From assembly GCA_902632145.1 (NCBI GenBank), contig CACPBH010000004.1, positions 1-47,667 of the forward strand: a DNA stretch of 47,667 bases. The letters run 5' to 3'. Positions 1-9,175 of the stretch are shown here, piece by piece. The stretch's first letter is position 1; the number at the start of each line of letters is the position of its first letter. The DNA comes from an uncultured Pelagibacteraceae bacterium (lineage in GTDB: Bacteria > Pseudomonadota > Alphaproteobacteria > Pelagibacterales > Pelagibacteraceae). The position numbers and the translations under genes were made by a program. The notes beneath the pieces were generated by a model. That model was not told where the DNA came from and made no database searches. It saw only the letters and a list, made by a program, of their open reading frames with translations.

Positions 1-98
1 GAAAATTATACGGCATTTCAATTGACAAAAACTCTGTCCATGGTTCTGACTCCTCAGATAACGCTAAAAAAGAGATAAACTTTTTTTTTAATAACTAG
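1..98 (+). CDS. ndk: Nucleoside diphosphate kinase, C-terminal end only (partial)
   Basis: Only the last 31 codons are in the window; the first full codon is at base 3 and the stop TAG is at 96-98. The peptide carries the SVHGSDS stretch followed by NAKKEI and a Phe-rich end. This matches the conserved C-terminus of NDK, where HGSDS is followed by AxxEIxxFF. The enzyme transfers the gamma phosphate between nucleoside tri- and diphosphates. The catalytic histidine lies upstream of the window and cannot be checked. The gene runs convergently into purN and overlaps it by 11 bases. Confidence 0.85.
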   Translation, partial: KLYGISIDKNSVHGSDSSDNAKKEINFFFNN

Positions 99-654
99 CT
101 CTAAAAATTTTTATAAGCGCCTCTGGATACGCGCTGTATTCAAGATTTTGAGTTCTTTTCTTTAAATCTGACAAATTCGAATTTAGCATTATATAAAAAC
201 TTTTTTGAGCAATAATTCTTCCTCCATCGAGTTTCTCATTCACAAAATGCACAGTGCATCCAGTCTTTATTTCTTTCGTTTTTAATATTCTTTTATATGT
301 ATTTAATCCTTTAAATTTTGGCAAAAGAGAAGGGTGAATATTAACGACTTGTTTTTTAAATGATCTTAAAAAATTTTTTGAAATTATTTTCATATATCCT
401 GCTAGACATATAATATTTATTTTATATTTATTTAGATTATTCAAAATAATGGACTCAAAAAATCTAAACCTTGTATTAACAATTATGCATGGAATTGAGT
501 GTTTTTTTGCAAAATTAACCCCTCTTGCTTTAGGATTATTTGAAACAACTAACTTAATTGAAATTGGAAAATTATAATCTCTCGACCTTTTTAAAAGATT
601 TTTTAAGTTTGACCCCTCTCCAGAAATAAAGACACAAGCATTTTTTTTTACCAT
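88..654 (-). CDS. purN: Phosphoribosylglycinamide formyltransferase (GART)
   Basis: PurN transfers a formyl group from 10-formyl-THF to GAR in the third step of purine synthesis, in the cytoplasm. At 188 residues it is slightly shorter than the usual 200 or so. The N-terminal ISGEGSNL matches the phosphate-binding loop of the family. The NIHPSLLP motif gives Asn105 and His107, and the KLDGG segment gives Asp143; these line up with the catalytic Asn/His/Asp triad. The ATG lies inside the end of purM, with the shared bases ATGGTAA, so the pair is probably translationally coupled. The 3' end overlaps ndk by 11 bases on the other strand. Confidence 0.95.
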   Translation of the reverse strand: MVKKNACVFISGEGSNLKNLLKRSRDYNFPISIKLVVSNNPKARGVNFAKKHSIPCIIVNTRFRFFESIILNNLNKYKINIICLAGYMKIISKNFLRSFKKQVVNIHPSLLPKFKGLNTYKRILKTKEIKTGCTVHFVNEKLDGGRIIAQKSFYIMLNSNLSDLKKRTQNLEYSAYPEALIKIFRASY

Positions 655-1676
655 TTTAAAGAATTTAATAAATTTATTTTTTTTGAACTATTAGTGATTT
701 TTCCTATTTCGTAAGGCAAATATTCTTTTGAAAAAAAACTAGTTATTTTTTTGACATTTTTTTTTGGCACAATTAAACAAAAACCAACTCCACAATTAAA
801 AGTATTAAGCATTTCTTTGTCTGAAATATTCTTGCTTTTTATCCACTTAAAAATCTTCTTTACTTTGATTTTTGATAAATCAATTTTCAGTGAAAATTTT
901 TCTGGAACAGATCTGAGTAAATTTTCTATAAGACCACCACCTGTGATATGCGCACAGGCATTTATGTAATTTTTTTTTACCAGTTTTAAGATTTCTGATG
1001 AATAAATTTTTGTAGGTACAAGTAATTCATCTTTAATTTTATTTGATATTTTATTTCTTTTTAAAATTGATCTAACTAAAGAGTACCCATTCGAATGTAC
1101 ACCGCTTGATGGAATCGCCAAAATTATATCGTTAACTTTAACTTTTCCTTTACCTAAGATTTTTTTTTTAGATACTATGCCAACGCTAAAACCTGCTAAA
1201 TCAAAATCATTATTTTTGTAAATTCCTGGCATTTCGGCTGTTTCTCCACCGATTAAATCACACTTAGATAATTCACATCCTTTTAGGATACCTTTAAGGA
1301 TTTTTTTTGTTTTATTTATATTTAATTTACCAGTTGCGATATAATCTAAAAAAAATAGTGGTTTAGCTCCTTGAACAATTAGATCATTTACACACATCGC
1401 TACAAGATCAATTCCAATAGTATCATACTTTTTATATTTATTTGCTAAATCCAATTTTGTACCAACTCCGTCAGTGCAAGAGACAATTACTGGATCCTTA
1501 ATTTTAATATTGCTGATATCAAACAAAGATCCAAAGCCTCCAATATTGTCTTTGTAAATTGAATTTTTCGTTTTTTTGCCAACTTTTTTAGATAATCTAT
1601 TAATATGTTGAACAAACTTATTAGCTAATGAAATATTAACACCACTTTTTTTGTAACTATTTTGCATTTTTTTCAT
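648..1676 (-). CDS. purM: Phosphoribosylformylglycinamidine cyclo-ligase (AIR synthetase)
   Basis: PurM closes the imidazole ring, converting FGAM and ATP to AIR in purine synthesis. The 342 residues match the family length. Recognisable blocks are the N-terminal SYKKSGVNI, GGFGSLFDI, the CTDGVGTKL nucleotide-binding loop, the GIDLVAMCVNDL helix, GGETAEMPG, and the C-terminal ITGGGL and FNCGVGF segments. Met4 is an alternative start; the first Met was kept because nothing separates them. It is first in a two-gene operon with purN. Only 23 bases separate its start from the divergent DUF2066 gene, so any promoters must overlap or lie inside coding sequence. Confidence 0.96.
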   Translation of the reverse strand: MKKMQNSYKKSGVNISLANKFVQHINRLSKKVGKKTKNSIYKDNIGGFGSLFDISNIKIKDPVIVSCTDGVGTKLDLANKYKKYDTIGIDLVAMCVNDLIVQGAKPLFFLDYIATGKLNINKTKKILKGILKGCELSKCDLIGGETAEMPGIYKNNDFDLAGFSVGIVSKKKILGKGKVKVNDIILAIPSSGVHSNGYSLVRSILKRNKISNKIKDELLVPTKIYSSEILKLVKKNYINACAHITGGGLIENLLRSVPEKFSLKIDLSKIKVKKIFKWIKSKNISDKEMLNTFNCGVGFCLIVPKKNVKKITSFFSKEYLPYEIGKITNSSKKINLLNSLKW

Positions 1677-1699
1677 TAATAAAATGATATTTATTTTTT

Positions 1700-2749
1700 A
1701 TGAAAAGTTTTAAATATTTAGTTTTTATTCTAGTTATTTTTTTAAAAACTGGAAATGTTTTGTCTGAAAGTACATTGTTTAATGTTAATAATGTTGAAAT
1801 TTCTGGTAATCTTACTGCGAATAATCAATTTTTTGTAAATGAAGCAATTAAAAAAGGGTTTAATGAGATGATGAATAGAGTTTTACTAGATAAAGACGCA
1901 AATAAACTTAAAAATTTAAGTTTAGATAAAATAAATAATTTAGTCTCTTACTATCAAATCATCGAGACAGCAGAAGATCGAGTATCTAGTAAACTTATAA
2001 AAAAATACAACATTTTTTTTGACAAAGAAAAAGTACATAATCTATTTTATAATTTTGAAATTTCTTACTCTGATATAAATCAGAACGAAATATATTTTTT
2101 ACCAATTCATAAAAAAAATAATCAACTTTTCGTATATAATCAAAATTATTTCTATGAGAAGTGGAATGAAACAGATGATAATGAGCTTATAGAATTTATT
2201 TTACCCTTAGAAAAAATAGAGGTTCTTAGAAATATCAATGATTATCAAGACAATTTGTTTGATCTTGATCTTAAAAATATTTTTAAAGAATATTCAAAAA
2301 AAAATTTCGCGTTGATAATTATAGACGAAAATATTTCAGGTAAAAATAAAATTTTCCTTAAAACAAACATTATGGGAAAAAATATAAATAAAAGTTTTAT
2401 TTTAAAAAATACGAAAAAAAAAAATACAAATTATTATGACGATATAATCATTAAAGCCAAAAAAGAAATAACAAATTTAGTAAAATCGCAAAACTTAATC
2501 GATATAAGAACTCCTTCTTTTATTAATATTAAGTTTTTTATGGATAAAAAAAATAATTTAGTTGAACTAGATAAAAGAATAAAAAAAATTGATCTTATTG
2601 AAAATTTATATTTCTTAGAAATTAATAGAAAATATGTACTTCTTAAAATAAAATACTTAGGAAAAATAAATAAAATTATAGATCAATTAAAAAGTCAAAA
2701 TATTTTATTAGAATTAAAAAATGACCAGTGGAGTATTAAAATAATTTAA
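1700..2749 (+). CDS. DUF2066-type secreted protein
   Basis: A 349-residue protein of unknown function. Residues 1-22 form a signal peptide: a basic start, a hydrophobic stretch FKYLVFILVIFLK, and a small-residue cleavage site near VLS-E. The mature part begins with a segment (FNVNNVEISGN, then NEAIKKGFNEMMNRVLL) resembling DUF2066 proteins, which are predicted periplasmic. From memory, DUF2066 genes also sit near purM and hda in gammaproteobacteria, which supports the call. The rest is Lys/Asn/Ile-rich with no recognisable catalytic motif. The stop and the hda start share one base (TAATG), so the two genes are probably coupled. The function is unknown. Confidence 0.65.
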   Translation: MKSFKYLVFILVIFLKTGNVLSESTLFNVNNVEISGNLTANNQFFVNEAIKKGFNEMMNRVLLDKDANKLKNLSLDKINNLVSYYQIIETAEDRVSSKLIKKYNIFFDKEKVHNLFYNFEISYSDINQNEIYFLPIHKKNNQLFVYNQNYFYEKWNETDDNELIEFILPLEKIEVLRNINDYQDNLFDLDLKNIFKEYSKKNFALIIIDENISGKNKIFLKTNIMGKNINKSFILKNTKKKNTNYYDDIIIKAKKEITNLVKSQNLIDIRTPSFINIKFFMDKKNNLVELDKRIKKIDLIENLYFLEINRKYVLLKIKYLGKINKIIDQLKSQNILLELKNDQWSIKII

Positions 2750-3405
2750 TGAGTCAATTAATTTTCAAATTTCCCTTTAAAACAGAATACTATAAACAAG
2801 ATTTTTTTGTTTCTAGTAACAATTTTTCAGCTTATAAATTAATCGAGAGTTGGCCAAACTGGTCTAGTAAATGGCTAAACGTTTTTGGAGCGCCTGGATC
2901 GGGAAAAACTCATCTAACTAAAATTTTGGAAAAAAAGATTAAAAGTGTTAAACTATTTTCTTCTAAGGATGTAGATGATAACACGATATCTATTTTAGAA
3001 AACTTTGAATGTATCATAATTGATGACTTTAAAAATGATATAGACCAGAAATTATTATATTCACTATTAAATCAATCAAAACAATTAGAGAAATATATTT
3101 TGATAAATAGTTTAAAGCCTCTAAAAAATTTTCAATTTCAAACAAGTGATTTAAAGTCGAGAATCAATAGTTTTTTGCCTATTGGTATAGAATTACCTAC
3201 AGATGATTTATTAAAAGTTATTATAATGAAGTCTTTCTCTGACAAACAAGTTAATCTTGAACCAAAATTATGTGATTACATAATAAAAAACGTTGATAGA
3301 TCTTATGAAAAAATGATCAAATTTTTAAAAGATGTAGATGAATTATCATTATCATCTGGAAAATCGATAAATATTAATTTAATAAAAAAAGTAATAAATA
3401 AATAA
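2749..3405 (+). CDS. hda: Hda-like DnaA-homologous regulatory ATPase
   Basis: A 218-residue AAA+ protein the size of Hda and HdaA. Walker A is GAPGSGKT at residues 47-54, and a Walker B-like IIIDDF is at about 90-94. The C-terminal half has DLKSRINS, like the sensor/box VII region of DnaA, followed by an alpha-helical lid. The N-terminal QLIFKF at residues 3-8 resembles the beta-clamp binding motif (QLxLPL type) of Hda. In the family, Hda bound to the DNA-loaded clamp stimulates hydrolysis of DnaA-ATP and so limits re-initiation. There is no DNA-binding domain IV, which rules out DnaA itself. It overlaps both neighbours by one base. Confidence 0.85.
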   Translation: MSQLIFKFPFKTEYYKQDFFVSSNNFSAYKLIESWPNWSSKWLNVFGAPGSGKTHLTKILEKKIKSVKLFSSKDVDDNTISILENFECIIIDDFKNDIDQKLLYSLLNQSKQLEKYILINSLKPLKNFQFQTSDLKSRINSFLPIGIELPTDDLLKVIIMKSFSDKQVNLEPKLCDYIIKNVDRSYEKMIKFLKDVDELSLSSGKSININLIKKVINK

Positions 3406-5192
3406 TGAATAAATTCAGAACTCATACTTGTGCAGAATTGAGCGAAAAAGATATTGGTAAAAATATTTTTTTATCAGGTTGGATACACAGAAAACGAGAT
3501 CATGGTAATTTATTATTTATTGATTTAAGAGATCATTATGGGGTCACACAATGTGTTGTTGAAAATAATGATAAGAGTTTTCCTATACTTGAAAAAATGC
3601 GTCCAGAGTCTGTGGTAAAAATTTCAGGAAAAGTAGTTAAAAGATCTGTAGGGACTGAAAATTTAGATTTGAAAACTGGGAAAGTGGAGGTAAGTATTAA
3701 AGAAGTAGAAATACTCTCAGAAGCAAACGAGTTACCAATACCAGTTTTTGGTGAGCAAGATTATCCAGAGGATTTGAGACTTAAGTTCAGATTTTTAGAT
3801 CTGAGGCGTTTTGAAATGCAAAAAAATATTATTTTAAGATCAAAAGTTATTTCATTCATAAGAAATGAAATGCTTAAACTTGGGTTTCTTGAGTATCAAA
3901 CACCTATTTTAACCTCTTCAAGCCCAGAGGGCGCAAGAGATTTCTTAGTGCCAAGTAGATTGAGTCCAGGAAAATTTTATGCATTACCCCAAGCTCCTCA
4001 ACAGTTCAAACAGTTAATTATGGTGTCTGGTTTTGATAAATATTTTCAAATAGCCCCATGTTTTAGAGATGAAGATGCGCGAGCAGATAGAAGTCCTGGT
4101 GAATTTTACCAGTTAGATTTAGAGATGTCATTTGTAGAGCAAGAAGATGTTTTTAATGTTGTTGAGAAATTAATGGTAAATGTATTTAAAGAGTTTTCTG
4201 AAAAAAAAATTGTTTCAGAGAAGTTTCCCCGAATATCATTTCAAGAAACAATGAAAAAATATGGTACTGATAAACCTGACCTAAGAAATCCATTAATCAT
4301 TCAAGATATTACCTCCTTATTTCATAGAGCTGATGTAAAATTTGAAATTTTTAATAAAATGGTAAAGAACGGTGCAGTGGTTAGATGCATAGTAACAAAA
4401 GAGACTAAAGATAAACCAAGAAGTTTTTTTGATAACATTGATAAATGGGCAAAAGATCAAGGTGCTTCTGGTTTAGCTTACTTTTCTTTAGTAAAAGAAA
4501 ATAAAATTCTTGGCAAAGGACCAGTTGGAAAATTTTTTAGCGAAGAGTCTCTTAAAGAGCTTATACAAAACTCCAATGCCGATGTAGGAGATAGTATTTT
4601 CTTAGCTTGCGGTAAAGAAAAAGAAGTGGAGCGAATTTTATCAGTTGCAAGAGATAAAATTGCAAAGGACTTAAATTTGGTTGATGAAAATAAGTTCGCT
4701 TTCTGTTGGATTGTTGATTATCCCATGTTCGAATTAGACGAAAAATCAAAGAAAATTGTTTTTAGCCACAACCCATTTTCTATGCCCCAAGGTGAAATTA
4801 AAGATTTAAATTTTAATAAACCTTTAGAAATGAAAGCTTATCAATATGATATTGTTTGTAATGGGGTTGAGCTTTCATCGGGGGCTATAAGAAATCATAT
4901 TCCAAGTCTTATGTATAAGTTATTTTCAATTGTCGGCTATGATAAAAACAAAGTAGAAGAAAAATTTAGCGGAATGATAAACGCTTTAAGTTATGGCGCA
5001 CCTCCACATGGAGGTATAGCACCTGGTATAGACAGAATAGTGATGTTGCTGGCTAATCAAAAGAACATTAGAGAAATAACTTTATTTCCAATGAATCAAA
5101 ACGCTCAGGATTTAATGATGAAAGCTCCATCAAAAGTTGAAGATAAAATGTTAAAAGAATTAGGAATAAAAATCGATTTAAAAAAAAATTAA
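3405..5192 (+). CDS. aspS: Aspartyl-tRNA synthetase, probably non-discriminating
   Basis: A 595-residue bacterial-type class II synthetase. It has an N-terminal OB-fold anticodon-binding domain (about 1-110), the class II core, and an inserted GAD domain around 290-420. Motif 2 is FRDEDAR at 220-226, and motif 3 includes GIDR at 541-544. The upstream SSPEGARDF, the QFKQL stretch and the conserved FLDLRR are also present. The OB-fold has RDHG with His33, and Gly83 in SVGTEN. From memory, these positions are His and Gly in non-discriminating bacterial AspRS, while the E. coli enzyme has Leu at the first. It therefore may also charge tRNA-Asn for GatCAB. It overlaps hda by one base and the convergent gene by four. 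Confidence 0.97.
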   Translation: MNKFRTHTCAELSEKDIGKNIFLSGWIHRKRDHGNLLFIDLRDHYGVTQCVVENNDKSFPILEKMRPESVVKISGKVVKRSVGTENLDLKTGKVEVSIKEVEILSEANELPIPVFGEQDYPEDLRLKFRFLDLRRFEMQKNIILRSKVISFIRNEMLKLGFLEYQTPILTSSSPEGARDFLVPSRLSPGKFYALPQAPQQFKQLIMVSGFDKYFQIAPCFRDEDARADRSPGEFYQLDLEMSFVEQEDVFNVVEKLMVNVFKEFSEKKIVSEKFPRISFQETMKKYGTDKPDLRNPLIIQDITSLFHRADVKFEIFNKMVKNGAVVRCIVTKETKDKPRSFFDNIDKWAKDQGASGLAYFSLVKENKILGKGPVGKFFSEESLKELIQNSNADVGDSIFLACGKEKEVERILSVARDKIAKDLNLVDENKFAFCWIVDYPMFELDEKSKKIVFSHNPFSMPQGEIKDLNFNKPLEMKAYQYDIVCNGVELSSGAIRNHIPSLMYKLFSIVGYDKNKVEEKFSGMINALSYGAPPHGGIAPGIDRIVMLLANQKNIREITLFPMNQNAQDLMMKAPSKVEDKMLKELGIKIDLKKN

Positions 5193-6007
5193 TTTTTACT
5201 TTTTAAATTTATTCTAACATCGGAAAGATCAACTAGTTTCTCTTCATAATTGCTTCTTACAAATCCTTTTGATGTGATATTTTTCACAATTTTTAAGAAT
5301 TTATCGTCAGTGCTTTCGATATTATTATTTTTAGCTCTTGCTATTGAAGGGGTGTGAGCTAACTCTTCTTTCCCAAGATATGAAATTGCTAGTTCCCTAA
5401 AAACATAGTCAAGTATAGATGACGCGCTTAAAATTCTATCATTCCCTATTACATTTCCTGATGGCTCGAATTTTGTATCAATAAACGCATCGACATATTC
5501 TTCTAGGGGAACTCCATACTGTAATCCTAAAGATATAGCTATAGCAAAGTTATTCATCATAGCTTTTACAAGTTCGCCTTCTTTGTTTGTATCAATAAAT
5601 ATTTCTCCTATTTTTCCATCATCGTATTCACCTGTATGTAGATAAACCTTGTGATTTCCAATTTGAGATTTTTGAATATAACCTTTTCGCCTATCTGGCA
5701 TCTTGAATCTCAAGTTATTTTTATTTTTTGTCCCTACTAAACCCTCTGGTTCATTCTGTTTATTTTTTGATATCTTATTAGATAAATTATTAATAATTGG
5801 ATTATTAATTTTAAAATTTTTATCATTATCATCTTTCTTTTCCCCAACTTTTTTGGTTTTCCTGTTGTTTAATTTGACGTCAATTACTTGAACATCACCA
5901 TCTGTTCGGCTGTCAATTTTAGATAATTCTTGGTCATTTAAGTTATCCAATTTATGCACGGTTTTAAATGTGCAAGTATAGTAGGTTTCAACGATAAATT
6001 TTTTCAT
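5189..6007 (-). CDS. Stand-alone homologue of the C-terminal region of B12-dependent ribonucleotide reductase
   Basis: Residues about 103-220 closely resemble the region after the catalytic barrel of alphaproteobacterial NrdJ. Landmarks are [59 protein letters not shown], and ITSKGF near the end. The catalytic alpha/beta barrel is absent. The protein has a single cysteine (Cys12), so the C-terminal Cys pair that re-reduces NrdJ is also missing, and it cannot be a reductase alone. Residues 1-60 ([12 protein letters not shown], then [15 protein letters not shown]) form a separate unrecognised module. Residues 60-100 are a charged linker. The frame is clean and codon use is like its neighbours, so it looks like a maintained gene. 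The role is unknown; regulation or assembly of a reductase is one possibility. Confidence 0.7.
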   Translation of the reverse strand: MKKFIVETYYTCTFKTVHKLDNLNDQELSKIDSRTDGDVQVIDVKLNNRKTKKVGEKKDDNDKNFKINNPIINNLSNKISKNKQNEPEGLVGTKNKNNLRFKMPDRRKGYIQKSQIGNHKVYLHTGEYDDGKIGEIFIDTNKEGELVKAMMNNFAIAISLGLQYGVPLEEYVDAFIDTKFEPSGNVIGNDRILSASSILDYVFRELAISYLGKEELAHTPSIARAKNNNIESTDDKFLKIVKNITSKGFVRSNYEEKLVDLSDVRINLKSKN

Positions 6008-6108
6008 AAATTAATGGAATCTGTACTATGATAGATATATATTATTGAAGTGAGTGTCTATTTTATAATGAATACAATTAATAATTGTGTGGATTTAAAA
6101 ATTCAAAT

Positions 6109-6456
6109 ATGAAAATTTTTTTTACTTGGTGGAATAAGCAAACTATTGGAACTTTTATAAAAACTTTTTTTACTGGAAGATTAGTGGGGAAAGATGATTA
6201 CGGAAATAAGTATTACAAAAATAAAAATGATGAAAGATGGGTAATTTATTCGTCTGAAATAGAAGCAACGAAAATAACTACAGATTGGTACTTATGGATG
6301 CATCATACAATAGACAAAATTCCGAACGATAAATTAGAAAAAAAATATCTATGGCAAAAAAAACACTCTGAAAACAAAACAGGCACAGAACAGAAATATA
6401 AACCTATAAAAATAAGTAAAAAAAATGATAAAAAAAAATACGCTTCATGGAAATAA
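6109..6456 (+). CDS. NDUFA12-like complex I accessory subunit
   Basis: About 115 residues from the ATG at 6109. The frame is open eight codons further to a TTG at 6085, but MKIFFTWWNKQTIGT is the better start. The sequence has TFFTGRLVGKDDYGNKYY, then RWVIYSSEIEATKITTDWYLWMHH, which are the hallmarks of the NDUFA12/B17.2 family. In alphaproteobacteria and mitochondria this small subunit sits on the matrix/cytoplasmic arm of NADH:ubiquinone oxidoreductase. The C-terminus is Lys-rich and low in complexity. Its end overlaps the DUF2155 gene by 32 bases, and this pair next to accCB is a common alphaproteobacterial arrangement. Confidence 0.85.
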   Translation: MKIFFTWWNKQTIGTFIKTFFTGRLVGKDDYGNKYYKNKNDERWVIYSSEIEATKITTDWYLWMHHTIDKIPNDKLEKKYLWQKKHSENKTGTEQKYKPIKISKKNDKKKYASWK

Positions 6457-6946
6457 TCTTAAATATCTAATAATTTTAATTTCATTTATATTTATGTTTT
6501 CAGCATTTGCAGATAACAAAATAACAAGTTCGCCGTTGATAAATCTTGAAAAATTAAAACCAAGCTTTGAAGAAACAGGAACTGATAATCAAAATATTTT
6601 GAGCAATAAACAGATAAAAAATAAAAAAAAAACAAATAATACCCAAATTAAATATAATGCGGTATTGATTGGGTTAGATAAAATTACGGCTAAATCTTCA
6701 CAAATTTTTGTAAAATTTAATGAGGTAAAAAAATTTGGTCCTTTGGAAATTAAAATACTTAAATGCGGTAAAGTAGAAAATAATAATATTTTAGATGATG
6801 TGGCTTATATGCAAGTAAAAGATCTGTCTAAAAATGAAAACGAAAAAGTATTTATTTTTAATGGGTGGACATTTGCTTCAGATCCAAATTTAACTCCATT
6901 TGACCATGCAATTTACGATTTACAACTTGTAAATTGTCAAGTCTAA
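6425..6946 (+). CDS. DUF2155 secreted protein
   Basis: A 173-residue protein. A hydrophobic segment at about 13-28 (LKYLIILISFIFMFS) is followed by an AFA-D cleavage site, so it is probably periplasmic. After a low-complexity Asn/Lys linker, residues 75-173 carry the DUF2155 signature: AVLIGLDKITAKS, a repeated phosphate-loop-like VKF segment, LKCGK, FNGWTFASDPNLTPFDHAIYD, and a final cysteine in LVNCQ. The family is alphaproteobacterial and uncharacterised. The ATG lies inside the preceding gene, suggesting translational coupling. The 3' end shares four bases with the convergent accC. Confidence 0.75.
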   Translation: MIKKNTLHGNNLKYLIILISFIFMFSAFADNKITSSPLINLEKLKPSFEETGTDNQNILSNKQIKNKKKTNNTQIKYNAVLIGLDKITAKSSQIFVKFNEVKKFGPLEIKILKCGKVENNNILDDVAYMQVKDLSKNENEKVFIFNGWTFASDPNLTPFDHAIYDLQLVNCQV

Positions 6947-8280
6947 AAAAATTTTTCTTTAGAAAGCCAATTAGTATCAAAATCAGATTCGATAAATTTT
7001 TTATGATTTAAAATCTTCTTATGTAATTCAATAGTAGTGGTAATTCCCTCTAGAACAAATTCATCTAAAGATCTCAGAGTTCTTTGAATTGCCTCGGTTC
7101 TATTTCTGCCTTTACAAATTACTTTAGCAATTAAACTATCGTAGTAAGGTGTTATTTTACATCCTTGAAATATTGAACCGTCTACTCTTGTTCTAAAGCC
7201 AGAGGGTTGGTGACATACGTTAATCACGCCTGGACTAGGTTGAAAATTTAAAACTGGATTTTCTGCATTTATTCGACATTCAATTGAATGACCTCTGGGT
7301 TTTATATCACTTTGTTTAAGAGCTGTTTCACCTGTAAAAGCTATCCATAGTTGCTCTTTTACAATATCAATACCGGTTTGAACCTCTGTGACTGGATGTT
7401 CTACTTGAACTCTAGTGTTCATTTCCAAAAAATAAAATTTTCCATTCTCATAAATAAATTCAACCGTACCTGCACCTTCATAATTAATTTGTTCAACCAT
7501 TTTTACAGTTTTGTTCAAAAGGTCTTCTCTTTGACTATCTGTTAGCACTGGGCTAGGAGTTTCTTCAATTAATTTTTGGTGTCTTCTTTGAACTGAACAA
7601 TCTCTTTCTCCTAAATGTACAGTTTTATTTTTCCCAGACATAATTTGTACCTCAATATGTCTTGGATTTTTAAAATATTTTTCTATGTATAATTCATCTT
7701 TTCCAAAAAATTTTTTAGCTTCTGATTTTGCAGTGAGAAATAAATTTTCTAAATCACTTTCTTCCTCCACAATTTTCATCCCTTTTCCTCCTCCTCCACC
7801 TGCAGCTTTAATTAAAACTGGGTATCCAATTTCTTTACAAATAGATTTAGCTTCTGAAAGAGATTTTACTTCCCCTTCAGATCCCTCAATTACTGGAAGA
7901 CCATACTTTTTTGCTATTCTTTTTGCTTGAATTTTATCCCCCATCTTGGAGATTATTTCTGCGCTTGGTCCGATAAATTTAATACCATGTTTATTAACGA
8001 TCTCAGAAAATTTTGCGTTTTCAGAAAGAAATCCATAACCTGGATGTATTGCCTCTGCTCCAGTTAAGTCAACAGCAGACATTATTGAAGGGATGTTTAG
8101 ATAACTATTTTGAGGCTGATGAGAACCGATACAAACACTCTCGTCCGCAAGCCTTACATGCATTGAGTCGGCATCTACATCGGAATGTACAGCAACGGTA
8201 TTAATACCCCATTCTTTACATGCTCTTATAACTCTTACAGCGATCTCGCCTCTGTTAGCAATTAAAACTTTTTTGAACAT
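6943..8280 (-). CDS. accC: Biotin carboxylase subunit of acetyl-CoA carboxylase
   Basis: A 445-residue ATP-grasp enzyme that carboxylates the biotin on AccB, the first half-reaction of fatty acid synthesis. The N-terminus KVLIANRGEIAVRVIRACKE is diagnostic. The Gly-rich ATP loop KAAGGGGGKGMKIV, the RDCSVQRRHQKLIEE segment and the EMNTRVQVEHPVTE segment, with its catalytic Arg and Glu residues, are all present. The C-terminal biotin carboxylase domain includes ECRINAE. It lies three bases downstream of accB in the operon aroQ-accB-accC. No AccA or AccD is in the window. Confidence 0.97.
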   Translation of the reverse strand: MFKKVLIANRGEIAVRVIRACKEWGINTVAVHSDVDADSMHVRLADESVCIGSHQPQNSYLNIPSIMSAVDLTGAEAIHPGYGFLSENAKFSEIVNKHGIKFIGPSAEIISKMGDKIQAKRIAKKYGLPVIEGSEGEVKSLSEAKSICKEIGYPVLIKAAGGGGGKGMKIVEEESDLENLFLTAKSEAKKFFGKDELYIEKYFKNPRHIEVQIMSGKNKTVHLGERDCSVQRRHQKLIEETPSPVLTDSQREDLLNKTVKMVEQINYEGAGTVEFIYENGKFYFLEMNTRVQVEHPVTEVQTGIDIVKEQLWIAFTGETALKQSDIKPRGHSIECRINAENPVLNFQPSPGVINVCHQPSGFRTRVDGSIFQGCKITPYYDSLIAKVICKGRNRTEAIQRTLRSLDEFVLEGITTTIELHKKILNHKKFIESDFDTNWLSKEKFF

Positions 8281-8283
8281 TTT

Positions 8284-8709
8284 TTAATTCAGAATTACTA
8301 AAGTTTGTCCGAACTCAACAGGTTGTCCATCCTCAACGAGAATTTTTTTTACTTCACCGTCGCTAGTTGAAGGCACGTGATTCATAGTTTTCATTGCTTC
8401 AACTATCATCACTGTTTGTCCTTTTTTAATCTTATCTCCAATTTTAATAAATTTCTTTGCTCCTGGTTCAGGAGCTAAATATGCGGTACCTATTATAGGT
8501 GATTTAATCCTAATTCCTTCACTATCCTCCGAATTTTTTAAAACAGATTTGTTTGGTGAAACTACTGCTCCAGTTTTAAAACTTTCAACTCCTTTTGATG
8601 CTTTAGAAACCTTTATTTTAGTTTGTCCATCCTGATATTCTAATTCGGTGAGATTGAAATCTTTTAGATGATCTACTAATTCTTTAATTAATTTTTTATC
8701 TATTTTCAT
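8284..8709 (-). CDS. accB: Biotin carboxyl carrier protein of acetyl-CoA carboxylase
   Basis: A 141-residue protein. The N-terminal helix has IKELVDHLKDFNLTELEYQDG, as in AccB; a Ser/Lys linker follows, then a C-terminal biotinyl domain from about 66. The biotin attachment site is EAMKTMN with Lys107, the form common in alphaproteobacteria rather than EAMKMMN. It carries the carboxyl group between AccC and the carboxyltransferase. The start lies inside the end of aroQ (14-base overlap), and accC follows after three bases, so the three genes are one transcription unit. Confidence 0.95.
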   Translation of the reverse strand: MKIDKKLIKELVDHLKDFNLTELEYQDGQTKIKVSKASKGVESFKTGAVVSPNKSVLKNSEDSEGIRIKSPIIGTAYLAPEPGAKKFIKIGDKIKKGQTVMIVEAMKTMNHVPSTSDGEVKKILVEDGQPVEFGQTLVILN

Positions 8710-9142
8710 TATCTAAATATTTTTTCATTGCCTCTAATGCCATTATATAACCATGAACACCAAACCCACAAATTACACCGTTAGCAACATTGCTAATAAG
8801 AGATTTATGTCTAAAATCTTCTCTATTATAAATATTAGTTATATGCAATTCAATAATTGGAAATTTAATAATTTTTAAAGCATCATGAATAGCCACCGAT
8901 GTATGTGTATAACCACCAGCGTTTATTATTAAACCATTTTGATCTTTTCTTGAATTTTGTATTTTTTCCACAATTTCTCCCTCAATATTTGATTGATAAA
9001 AAGAAATAATAAAATTGTTTTTACTTGCAAATTTCTCACAATTTTTTTCAACTTCACTAAGTGAGAAGCTACCATATTGATTTTTCTCTCTCTCGCCTAA
9101 AAGGTTGAGATTTGGACCATTAAGAATTATAATTTTTTTCAT
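8696..9142 (-). CDS. aroQ: 3-Dehydroquinate dehydratase, type II
   Basis: A 148-residue dodecamer-type dehydroquinase of the shikimate pathway. The N-terminus ILNGPNLNLLGEREKNQYG supplies the active-site Arg18 and Tyr23. INAGGYTHTSVAIHDAL supplies Asn74 and the general fold motif, and ELHITN supplies His100. DFRHKS near the end is the conserved substrate-binding stretch. It heads the aroQ-accB-accC operon, an arrangement widespread in proteobacteria. Its start is 33 bases from the divergent thiS. Confidence 0.96.
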   Translation of the reverse strand: MKKIIILNGPNLNLLGEREKNQYGSFSLSEVEKNCEKFASKNNFIISFYQSNIEGEIVEKIQNSRKDQNGLIINAGGYTHTSVAIHDALKIIKFPIIELHITNIYNREDFRHKSLISNVANGVICGFGVHGYIMALEAMKKYLDNENR

Positions 9143-9175
9143 TAGTTTTTAATATTAAAATTGATTAGCTCAATT

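Noticed and set aside
9143-9175. A TPP riboswitch ahead of thiS
   Set aside because: The gap is only 33 bases, too short for the aptamer, and no conserved CTGAGA or similar core was seen.
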